Positions 31,801-40,167 of a DNA stretch of 64,000 bases are shown here, in pieces; positions within the stretch are counted from its first letter, which is position 1; each line of letters begins with the position of its first letter. The notes under the pieces are model-generated. The model ran no database searches. It was given only the letters and a program-made list of their open reading frames with translations, and was not told the DNA's origin. Position numbers and translations under genes: made by a program. Origin of the DNA: Gyrodactylus bullatarudis (Eukaryota > Platyhelminthes > Monogenea > Gyrodactylidea > Gyrodactylidae); the NCBI GenBank assembly GCA_012064415.1, contig SSNU01000096.1:41791-105790 (forward strand), in the 5' to 3' direction.

Positions 31801-33003
31801 TTGTAAACTACATTTATTTCCAATTTCATATCAACCAAACAAACAAGCCCTATGAATTAAAAATAGTCTCATAATTTGAGATAATTCCCATTTGTTCTAG
31901 GGATTTCCGTCCATTCACTGATTTCCCATATTCACGCTAAAAATATTTATCAATGTATTAAGGCATGGAAAATTGTTGGCAGATAGTAAAATTTTTTTCT
32001 AGCCTAATGTGGATCATTAATCGCACCTCCCTCACACACAATATAATACTTCCTCCAGGTAATAACGTGGAATAAATCTAAACTAGTCTAAATTTATATT
32101 TATTACAACAAAGGCCTTGAATCATCTTGTATTAAAATTATTTAGAAGAAAATGTTGATCGACATTGGTCAAATTGGAGTGAATGGTCGAAATGTGACCC
32201 GGACCATTATTATCAATATCGTTGGCGTAAATCTTCGAAAACCAAGCTGGATTATGACGAGGAGAAAAGAGATTGGATCACCTTCAAGACCTGTCTCATC
32301 GCTGAAGATATAATTCCAGAGGAAATAAGCCGTAGCTTCCTTCATGATAAAACTCTTGAAATTCTAGGCGGCCAATTAACTGATTCACAGTCTGATACAG
32401 TCAACAGGGCCAGTATATTCGGATCGAATCAAAACTTTTCATCATACTTGATGAGCTCTTTGTTGTGTTTACTCGGGGGCATTCTAGTCGGTGGTCTTTT
32501 GACTTTATGCCTTTATTTTTATGATAAATACAGGTCCAAGACGACAAAGCCAAATCCTCGAAAGCCTTCTATTCCTGTTGATGAACCTGATGACGTGACA
32601 AGCAAGACCCAGCCGCCTATCCTGTAAGTTAATTAGAATAAACTGATTTCCCTAGGGCTGTGGAGAAGCATCCTATTTCTGATGAAGACTCCTATTCTAT
32701 GGATCCCTATGAATTAGACGAACGTTCACCACCCCCTCTAAATGATAGACTCGAATCTCTCCTCCTTAACAAGTATGATGATTTTCCCAAGCCGACATCT
32801 GTTCTTGGTCCACCAGGTTGGTTTATCCTTGCTCTAATTTTCTAGTCCCTAATCATGCCACTTGGCCTAGAAATTATAATCAGACGTTTGAAGAAGAACC
32901 CAACGTGAATCATATGATTCATGAATTGGGTGTACCGCCAGAGATGCCACTTTTATCAGGGGAACGGGAAAAGCTCTACAATTCCTTCAAGGATCCCTCA
33001 TAA
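19862..33003 (+). CDS. SEMA5: Semaphorin-5-like transmembrane protein with thrombospondin repeats
   Basis: Eleven exons with consistent phases: 19862-20046, 20087-20162, 20196-20553, 20606-20894, 21641-22965, 23050-23241, 23876-24249, 30780-30969, 32146-32623, 32656-32816 and 32846-33003, giving about 1261 aa. Order: signal peptide (hydrophobic stretch up to about residue 32), a diverged sema domain (VYLLSDDSTILKVDF, a CKFNQ-type strand, VQVGAVCVYEL), a PSI cysteine module, then six thrombospondin type 1-like modules marked by WSGWSNW, HWSEWTAW, SEWTEW, KWSNWSEW, WSCWSEW and HWSNWSEW, which are likely C-mannosylation sites. One membrane helix (SSLLCLLGGILVGGLLTL) and a Pro/Asp-rich cytoplasmic tail follow. 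Class 5 semaphorins are cell-surface guidance cues that bind plexins and proteoglycans. Five introns are 29-52 nt, while the one after exon 7 is 6.5 kb and packed with transposons. Confidence 0.92.
25190..25310 (+). pseudogene. PLE reverse-transcriptase finger fragment
   Basis: One frame reads YFLPKTHKID followed by MRPILG. This fits the conserved LPKIHK ... RPIVS region at the N-terminal part of Penelope-like reverse transcriptases. It is cut off downstream by the repeat starting at 25406. Confidence 0.55.
25406..25520 (+). repeat. Direct repeat of about 112 bp, copy 1
   Basis: Nearly the same sequence occurs at 27430-27543 (copy 2) in the same orientation; I count only a few differences. 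Both copies begin TTTTTCATGTTCTGATATAC and end with ACACTCAATTTTTATTATAA. They bracket the GIY-YIG fragment and the LINE and may be terminal repeats of the PLE or a duplication. Confidence 0.65.
25787..26472 (+). mobile_element. Penelope-like element C-terminal region with GIY-YIG domain
   Basis: One open frame runs from the linker (KRIVSEEEFLNEIDEI ... LKENGYPDNFV), typical for the segment after the PLE reverse-transcriptase thumb, into a GIY-YIG nuclease domain (LIYCFQATCGAKYIGRT ... IRIQEH ... IKRHLEQCGC) and ends at 26472. No stop or frameshift interrupts this part, so this copy is relatively young. The reverse-transcriptase core is not contiguous with it. A ribozyme-like motif follows 144 bp downstream on the same strand. 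Confidence 0.8.
26616..26658 (+). ncRNA. Hammerhead-like ribozyme motif with swapped 3-8 core pair
   Basis: CCAGG (26616-26620), spacer AUU, stem I strand ACAGA (26624-26628), core UUGAUAA (26629-26635), G, A, CCUGG (26638-26642), C, GAAA (26644-26647), a compact stem III in UACGUAU, U, then UCU (26656-26658). Compared with CUGANGA the core has C3 to U and G8 to A. These two bases pair in the hammerhead structure, so pairing is kept. CCUGG complements the upstream CCAGG exactly. It lies downstream of the GIY-YIG ORF. Confidence 0.6.
26676..27425 (-). pseudogene. Jockey/CR1-like LINE reverse-transcriptase fragment
   Basis: Translating the minus strand with frameshifts gives, in order: QHGFVQGRRTATN (fingers), AVIYVDISKAFD (palm motif with catalytic Asp), SGVPQGS, YADDIKI (catalytic motif), LNHLKTK, and an intact 3' frame with DLGLNYNNKLDTSVHA and LPHLDYGVSL, as in non-LTR retrotransposons of the Jockey/CR1 type. 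At least two frameshifts make it non-functional. It lies between two PLE segments on the opposite strand. A second fragment of the same kind is at 38821-39190. Confidence 0.8.
27430..27543 (+). repeat. Direct repeat of about 112 bp, copy 2
   Basis: Second copy of the repeat described at 25406-25520, starting just after the LINE fragment ends and followed by PLE reverse-transcriptase sequence. Confidence 0.65.
27747..28436 (+). pseudogene. Penelope-like element, reverse transcriptase plus broken GIY-YIG linker
   Basis: Frame 27747-28076 contains the PLE palm motif MISLDINALFPNIPIEETL, equivalent to the family's DVTSLFTNIP with a catalytic Asp. After a stop and a deletion, 28097-28285 gives the linker (RIVSEEEVLNEINEI ... 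LEENGYPERFV), close to that of the 25787 copy, and another shift leads to KDKPKKSEQSNLIY, where the GIY-YIG domain is truncated at 28436. The palm YADD-type segment and thumb are deleted, so this copy is dead. Confidence 0.75.
28852..29271. repeat. Foldback element with arms of about 160 bp
   Basis: Left arm 28852-29010 and right arm 29112-29271 are inverted copies with few differences, around a loop of about 100 bp. It shares the GATGGCGCG and TTTTCATCAAGG words with the other foldback-family members. No ORF is present. Confidence 0.75.
30330..30470 (+). pseudogene. PLE GIY-YIG C-terminal scrap
   Basis: The frame contains NKNSLSIKKHIDRCGCETNE, matching the KSSSIKRHLEQCGC region of the 25787 GIY-YIG domain. 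Only this piece remains, joined to a foldback-family arm just upstream. Confidence 0.6.
30970..32145. other. Semaphorin intron 8
   Basis: Contains a foldback-family arm (31165-31320) and a decayed family A ribozyme motif on the minus strand (core at 31413-31419, upstream GGCAU kept, GAAA lost). The short frame at 31565-31765 has no recognisable content. Confidence 0.5.
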
Positions 33004-33323
33004 TGGTCAAATGAAAAAGGATGAGTTTCCATTGATAAAAAAGTTCTATTCATAATATTTTTTAAAAGATAATAATAATAATAGCGCTGGTTTATATATT
33101 CAAATTTATTCATACACATTAACATGCGGAAACTTATAACAATCTCAAGATGATTAAAACTCATGTTTTTCTAATTATTATAAAAAAGATTTATTATTTC
33201 CATTGAAATCTTTTCCCAGCTCCAATAGCCATGAAGAAATTTATTTTATTTAATCAAACGCACAATAGCTCATTGTTTAGAAGACAAAAATATGCTTCAT
33301 TTTTGATTGGCTGAATACTTGTT

Positions 33324-33330
33324 TATAAGA
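33324..33330 (+). promoter_or_regulatory. TATA box of the small peptide gene
   Basis: TATAAGA 29-35 bp before the ATG at 33359. GATTGG, an inverted CCAAT box, lies about 20 bp upstream (33304-33309). Confidence 0.55.
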
Positions 33331-33358
33331 GGATTGATCTTTGTCTCTGAGAGAAAAT

Positions 33359-33556
33359 ATGAAATCTGTAACTAGAGTTTTCATCTTCACTACACTGGTC
33401 TTTATCGTATTAGCCTTGAGTCAAGTTAATGCAATCAATCATCACGATGGACAGATTGGCGAAAGGATGAAAGACGAATTGGAATCATTTTACGACTCTG
33501 ATGGACCTGATAACATGTTCAAACGAAAATTTTGGAAGAGAGCTCCATTTTGGTAA
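33359..33556 (+). CDS. Small secreted peptide precursor (candidate neuropeptide or antimicrobial)
   Basis: 65 aa, single exon. I use the ATG at 33359 because it follows the TATA box at a normal distance and begins a classic signal peptide (KSVTRVFIFTTLVFIVLALSQVNA, residues 2-25). A short acidic propeptide follows (DELESFYDSDGPDN), then a basic C-terminus, MFKRKFWKRAPFW. Two Lys-Arg dibasic sites would release KFW and APFW. There is no Gly for amidation and no Cys. The design is that of a neuropeptide prohormone, though the short cationic, Trp-rich end would also fit an antimicrobial peptide. I recognise no known family. AATAAA lies at 33563, so the transcript is compact. It sits between the semaphorin and the convergent primase gene. 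Confidence 0.68.
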   Translation: MKSVTRVFIFTTLVFIVLALSQVNAINHHDGQIGERMKDELESFYDSDGPDNMFKRKFWKRAPFW

Positions 33557-33665
33557 ACCGAATAAAACTTGTATTATTCCTACACTCAACAACATTATTT
33601 AACAAGCGATGATACAAACAAGAGATAAAAAGAATTCATTTTTTTCTGAACATTTTATTTTTTTA

Positions 33666-34943
33666 CTAATATTCAATAGTGACTTTTGATAGGAGATGGG
33701 CTTCCTCACCTCTGGTGACAGCATCAACAAACTCTTCGAAAATTTCAATTCCTTCTCGCATAGAAGTCTTTTTGTAGGGGTGAAGGTTCTCCGTGTTCTT
33801 GGCCAACTCGTCAAGAACTCGGGGTAAAGTTGGCACTGATTCCAAGCTAAACTTGTCGACATTCTCCGCAAGGAAGGGGACACAGATTTGTCCAGTCTTT
33901 GGATGGACACAAAAGGGACTCTTCAATAAATGATTCATGCCTGTGGTTACGTTGGCGTCAAGCCTTGGAAACGAAAAGAATAAAATTATCTCTTTGACAA
34001 TGTCATGTCTATTCTCTGATTCCAAGAATTGCCGGATTGCTTTCCAACGTTTGAGGGAGACATCATCGGAATCAGAAGATTTATCCCCCAATCCTCTGAT
34101 TATTTCAGCTTCTTTTGACATTTCTTTGGGAAGTAATTTTATCACCAAATCTAAGCCTTCTTTACGGCCAAAAATATTCTGGCCATTCTTTGTCTTGATG
34201 TAATCGAGGAATCGATTATTTAAAAGTGCCAAAGATTTCTCAACAAAGGGATGATTGTAAAAGCTAGATGAGGCTCCCTTGCGTCCAGCGGCTTTAGCCA
34301 GACTTAAATAGTCAACAATACACGAGCGAATATTTGAATCAAGATTCCTTGCTTCTCGATCACCGATCCAACAATGGACTCCACGACGACCCGAGAAGAT
34401 CCAGAGCAGATGCTTGAATCCAAAATCTTCTTTTAGAGCTCTATCGAGGACTACAACAGCATTCTTTGCCAATTTCCAACAAAGGGAGCAAACAAAAGTC
34501 TTTGAATTAGGATTTTGCGATCCACAACAGAATCGAATATCATCATAATCAGTTAAATCAATATCAAAAACAAGTTCTCGAGAAATTGGCTTTGGAAAAA
34601 TTTAATAAATTACCATCATACTTTGTAGCTGGGTGATATAAGGGATCTATGCAGTTTAGGTGAAGCAGTATAGACAGCTCCTATATCGAGTTTAATCGGC
34701 ACAACTTTGGTTACTTCATCTTTAAAATTCTGCACGGATTTGAAACTTTGATATCTTAGAAAGATATCACCTTCAAGAGTAAAGGATATTTCTCGTTTAT
34801 TTAGCTAAGATAGATTAAATAGAGCCTTTTACCTTATCTTCATCTATTTTCTTGTCGTATATAATCCATGAGGTGAGTAGATCAAATGGAAATAACTTTT
34901 TATAATATATCGCCATCAATTCCTTGGAATAAAACTCTGTCAT
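33666..34943 (-). CDS. PRIM1: DNA primase small (catalytic) subunit
   Basis: Three exons: 34943-34833, 34804-34622 and 34589-33666, separated by introns of 28 and 32 nt; phases are all 0 and the product is 405 aa (human PRIM1 is 420). It synthesises RNA primers for DNA polymerase alpha in the nucleus. Visible landmarks: REISFTLEGDIFLRYQSF, the catalytic Asp pair in VFDIDLTDYD, a zinc-binding set (FCCGS ... VCSLCW), ALKEDFGFKHLLWIFSGRRGVHCW with the nucleotide-binding S-G-R-R-G-x-H, FPRLDANVTTGMNHLLKSPF and VHPKTGQICVP. The reading frame is intact. An AATAAA is at about 33653-33658 on this strand, overlapping the 3' side of the convergent peptide gene. Confidence 0.95.
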
Positions 34944-35363
34944 CTTTGAAATTAAAGAATGAATTTTAAATTCGAATATGTTTCAAACTTTACCAAATCA
35001 ACATAACGTCGTAATGTTTTTGTTTTGTTAGTTAAACATTCAATATTTTGGCAATATTTAAATATTTCCTTAAAAAAATTAAGCAATAAAATTAAGTTAT
35101 CAGAACACTTTTACTGATAAATATTTATCGAAATACGTATGAATGATTCAGATTAATATAACAACTGTTAACAATTCGTAAAATAAATGATAAGGATAGA
35201 TTTGATCGATTAGATTGATTGTAAACTGAATCAAGTTGCATACTCTGCAAATATAAATCATTACATCATCTTTTCATCAACCAATCATTGAATATCTTTT
35301 CTCTAGTTTATGATGAACCCCTTGTAATAACAAATTTTAATTCATTTCAACTTCTCAAACGTC
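34944..35363. other. Divergent intergenic region, primase and MVP
   Basis: 420 bp of AT-rich DNA between two divergent genes. No TATA box or known element was identified. Confidence 0.4.
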
Positions 35364-38300
35364 ATGACCGATTGCTCAAATCTATTAAAAATTAAACCTT
35401 ATTTTTACGTCCATATTCTTGACAAAAATGACAATATCGAACGTCTCATAATTGGCCCAAAAACTGTTGTTCTCCAAGAACATGAAGAGCTCATAGGTAG
35501 TATCCAGTCCATGGTCAAATTAGGCGTAAATGATTTTGCTATCATCCAAAATCCAACAATCAAAGATGAGCAGACCGGTAAAGTTCTCTATGACTCTCAT
35601 GGTATGGCAAAACTGCAACATGGCGAACTTGAATATCGTTTCTACCAAGAGCCCTTTCCTCTCTACCCTGGGGAAGAATTGATAAGCGTAAAAACAATGG
35701 AGATGATTGACCACAACTCTGGTATGATCCTAGAAGTCCTCTCAGACTACACTGATGAAAAGGGAGTCAAGAGATTTTCTGGCGAGTTAGTTCTGGTTAG
35801 TGGACCAGGCCTCTACAGACCTCGGAAAGAATTGCGCAAAATTATCTGTACTTCAGCGAAAATGGTTAGACCGGGTACTGCCCTTAGGATGAAAGCTTCT
35901 AGAGAATGCGTAGACGCTAATGGGGTTAAGAGAAACTTTGGTGATGAATGGCTTGTCACATCACCCGGCTCTTATCTGCCAACGCCTTATGAACAGTTTA
36001 TCGAAGTTGTTGAGTCGATTCCCATCAGAGAGAATGTAAGTTTCATCAAGATGATATTTTTACATTGTTCAAGTCTCAGTCTAAGTATTGCAATTCTCTT
36101 GAGAAACTAAAATTACCTTCCGTGAAGAATGCTTTTGCCAAAAATCAATATCTCCTAGGTGAATTCAATTCATACACAAAACTCTTTTTTCTCTATCAGT
36201 CTAAGTTGAGCAGATCAACTTTATCAGATCAACTTTTTAATCAGATTAACTTTATATAACCCAATTTATTCAGACTGCTCTGCACATGAGATCCCTGCGG
36301 ACACACAGAGATGAGTTTGACAAGATCCGAAAAAATGGTTCTGAATACCTGATAACCCAACAAGAGACAGACTCCCATACGCCCAATGTCTACGAGGAAT
36401 TGGTGGGCATTGTCTCTGCTACTGTTCTTGATAAACATCAGTACTGTGTCGTCCTAAATCCTGTGGACGAAAACCTTGTCCCGAAATACGGTTTCAAAAA
36501 GCTCATTCGTGGGGAAGCACTGTTCTTTTTGCAGCCTGGTGAGAGCCTAGAGAATGGCATTCAACAGGCTTATATTCTTGCAAATGACGAGGCCTTACTA
36601 GTTAAGGCCGAAGAACCTTTTGAAGTTGGTATATAATCAAGGTTTAGAAAGATTTTCTAATCAAATTTTTTTTTTGAAGGATAGAAAATCCGGGGAAAGT
36701 TGGATGATCAATGGTCCCACTGCCTATGTACCTCCCATTCAAGTTAAAGTCATAGAGCTGAGACGGGCCATTCCCCTTGACTCACATGAGGGCATCTACG
36801 TGAGAAACTTGAAGACTGGCCAGGTTAGGTCTGTGATTGGCCAGACATACATTTTAAACGAGGATGAAGAGCTCTGGGAAAAAGAGATACCTGAAGATAT
36901 CGAAAAGTTACTCGGACGTGGAACTATTCCCATCGGTATTAATCCATCAATAAGTCCAGTGCCAGGGTTCTTACCAAGTCCACCTATTGTCAAGCACAAA
37001 GTAAGTCAACATTCATCTTTCAAATCCATAACTTTTCAAGTTTTGCTTTTCTCTCTCTTAGGTTATCACATTCCGTGTACCTCACAATTCAGCTGTTCAA
37101 ATATACGATTTCAAAGCGAAAAAAGCCCGAGTTGTCTTTGGACCGGAATATGTGATGCTCGGCCCTGATGAACAATTCACACGTCTCTCGTTGAGCGGAG
37201 GAAAGCCTAAACAGCCCAACATGATCAAGTCCCTGAATCTTCTATTGGGTCCTGACTTTTCCACGGATATCATTGCTGTGGAAACGGCAGATCATGCTCG
37301 ACTCAGCCTCAAGTTATCCTACAACTGGCATTTTCTCATAAAAGATAAATCAAATCAAAAAGAGGCCGCCAAGTTATTCGCTGTTCCCGATTTCATTGGG
37401 GACATGTGCAAAGCGATCGCTTCCAGAGTCAGAGGCGTGGTTGCTTCTATACCCTTTGATGATTTTCATAAAGTTTGTTCTATTGACCCTCCATTAAGGT
37501 TTCATTGAGAAAGAGATCAAAAAGTATTCATTAAGGAAATAGTATCGTATTCCATTTGAATCAAATTCATTCATCTACGCTTAGCATGCATGCGGTTTTC
37601 ATATAAAATCAAAAATACCAAAACCAACTGAAAATAGAAAATAATCTTTTTCCGATAGTTATGTGGGGGATTAGAGTGTTAAAAGACACAAAACTTGAGA
37701 AGATTTCTATTAATCCAAGGTTTATTTTCTGATAGAATTCCTCAAGGATCATTCGCAAGTCTTTCTTTGGAGTCAATGAAAATAACAAGGTTAATGATAG
37801 CTTTTTATTTCCACAAAATAACATGGTTGTCACTAACATTGACGTTCAAACTGTTGAACCTATCGACCAAAAAACTAAAGATTCCCTTCAAAAGTCTGTA
37901 CAATTGGCCATAGAGATCACGACCAACTCTCAAGAGGCTTCGGCAAGGTAAATCTTACGATGCATGTTGAAAATATCATTCTCTTGTAGGTTTTGTTTTA
38001 CATTAGTTTTGAGCTGGATCACCGTGATGTCATGAGATTTTAAATAAAAATATGTCAGGGTGTTTTTCTCACAAATAATAATTCGGGCATACTCATCAGT
38101 GTGATAAATGATAAATATAGAGGTTTTTACAATTAAATAATTGGATAATATTGTTTCTAACATTAACCAGGCATAGACACATCCTGGTATCTTTTTGTTT
38201 GGAAATACCAAGGAAACATGGAACTATCAAACTTCCTTTTAGGTTTCAAATTTCGATAGGACACTCATATTACTCATGACTCATGAATAACTATAATGAG

Positions 38301-39873
38301 GCCCTTGCATTCTTTCTTCAAAACCAGGAAAGAACTTTATAAGATGATTTTAACTTTAAAGATCGACAATTTAATAAGCTTAACTGTCGTTAAATTTATT
38401 GCGTTGCAAAGATAATTAACTACAATTCATTCAGATTGGAATTCCTGAATTTGTTTTTTCTTGATGCTTGTAAGAGATCTCTTGGCTTCATTCGACATTT
38501 CTTCCAATCTTCTCATAAGAAACTCCTTAATTGAAATTCCATTTTGGCGTCTCTAAAATCAACTTCTTTTGCTCTAGCATAACCCAAAGTTTCATCTTTC
38601 AAATATACACTGAAATGCATCAATTCCAAGCAATAAATACTTTTTAGTTTACCCTACTCCATTGAAATGCACGAAAAGCTATAGAATGACAAATATGGGT
38701 GGAAGATTACTAATTAGATTACACTTATTTATAAATTATTTATATTTAATTTAGAACCAACCAGGCTAACATTGGGACCAGCGAGGTATGCGAAACAATG
38801 TTATTTTTCTTTTAAATGAGCTAATATGGATTTTCAAAGCAGTAAAAACCATTAAAAAGATTTTTATGGTGATACAGTATGAGAATCTTCACGACTAAAT
38901 CATATGGGGTATGGACCAAAGCATAAACTGAGGAATTGAAATAGGAGGTTCTCAGTTTTCTTAATAGTTCCGACAGGGAGATCAAAGAGGAAGGAGGCTG
39001 CATAGTTCAGAAAGGATAGTATGCACTGCTTGAATAGGAAGAATGGCCGTAGCATAAATCGAGGTGTCAATTTTTTGGATTAATTTCAGTCCCAAGTCCT
39101 GAATTTGAGATACCATTAGGAAAATGACATCTGGCGCTAGTGTAATTGTGGTTGATAGCCAGAGTATTTTCGTCTTGACACGATTCATTGATAAATGCTG
39201 ATTTCAAATCTATTATTATAAATAATCACTGTCCAATCAGGAGCCGCGATCATATACCTTTTTATTTAGAAGAGAAGGAGAACGATTGGAACAAGAGTCT
39301 AGAGGTAGACTTGAGCGTCAAAGAATCTTGGACCAAGCAATGGTTGAAAGGGTCCGACAAAAGGTCCTCCAACTACAGGTTGACTCAAACTCTATCGAAT
39401 CCTGTGGCCAGGCAATGTCAGAGGCGCAGAGTAAACTCGTATCAGCAAACATTGATGGAGAATCAGCTGTACTGCTATCTGAACTGAAATCGAAGGCTGC
39501 TGACATAGATGCTGTTAGTTTTTATTAGTTTTTATTTTATTCTTTCTAGGAACACGAAATGACTCGACTGAGGAATGCTCGGGTAGAAGAATTGAATTAT
39601 CTCAAAGAAACTAATGAGAGAGAAATCAATGTGGAAACTCGCATGAATCAATTGGAAACATTCAAATTTGAAAAGATGCTGGAAGCAATTTCACCAGAGA
39701 CTCTGACAGCTGTAGCAACTGCTGGCCTTAAATGTGATATACGCATGTTGGAAGCACTTGGACTTCAAAGTACTCTAATCACAGATGGTTCATCTCCGAT
39801 TAACCTACTACAGACAGCTAGTGGACTGATTGGATCTGCTATGGGTGTCAAAGATGTTGTTAATATTAAATAA
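35364..39873 (+). CDS. MVP: Major vault protein
   Basis: Seven exons with consistent phases: 35364-36035, 36274-36624, 36680-37000, 37062-37472, 37736-37947, 39270-39513 and 39550-39873; 844 aa against 893 in human. MVP forms the shell of the vault ribonucleoprotein in the cytoplasm. N-terminal MVP repeats are clear ([64 protein letters not shown]). The shoulder ([61 protein letters not shown]) and cap helix ([12 protein letters not shown]) follow, then the cap end ([15 protein letters not shown]). The human C-terminal extension after this point is mostly absent. Exon 2 appears to use a GTTGGT donor (36625), as does a semaphorin intron. Intron 5 carries a LINE and a PLE terminus remnant. AATAAA is near 39899. 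Confidence 0.96.
38069..38112 (-). ncRNA. Decayed hammerhead-like motif, family A
   Basis: Minus strand: UCACA, CUGAUGA (38099-38093), GUAUGCCC, then GAAU instead of GAAA, and UGUGA. Stem I is perfect (UCACA/UGUGA), as in the 522-571 copy, but GAAA is damaged, stem III does not form and the upstream 5-nt block has diverged (AUCAU). Probably inactive. Confidence 0.5.
38821..39190 (-). pseudogene. LINE reverse-transcriptase C-terminal fragment
   Basis: The minus strand reads NRVKTKIL ... [11 protein letters not shown] ... IDTSIYA, corresponding to the NHLKTKIL ... VSQIKDLGLNY ... LDTSVHA part of the 26676-27425 LINE. Stops and frameshifts follow. It is the same family, older and inserted antisense in the MVP intron. 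Confidence 0.65.
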
Positions 39874-40167
39874 ATCCTAAAAAGGAAGTTAATTTGAAAA
39901 TAAATAATCAAAATGATTGTTTTTTTATTATCAAATCAGACTACTACTAATGAATACGAGAATATTACAATTTAAAATTTGAGAGTTTGAATTAAAACGT
40001 TTTCAATCTTATAATATCACAAGAAAATTTAATTAAAAATTTATTCATTGATTAAATAGAGAATAAATAACTAAAATTTTATCCACGAGTAAAAACTGAA
40101 AATTTGTTTAAATAGTTCAAGAATTGATGACTATTCAAATAGTCTCAAATGACAATTGAAATAAAAT

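Larger units (their letters stand above)
37948..39269. other. MVP intron 5 with PLE and LINE remnants
   Basis: Holds the decayed ribozyme motif at 38069-38112 (minus) and the LINE fragment at 38821-39190 (minus). All other MVP introns are between 36 and 263 nt, so insertion of repeats explains the length of this one. Confidence 0.6.
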
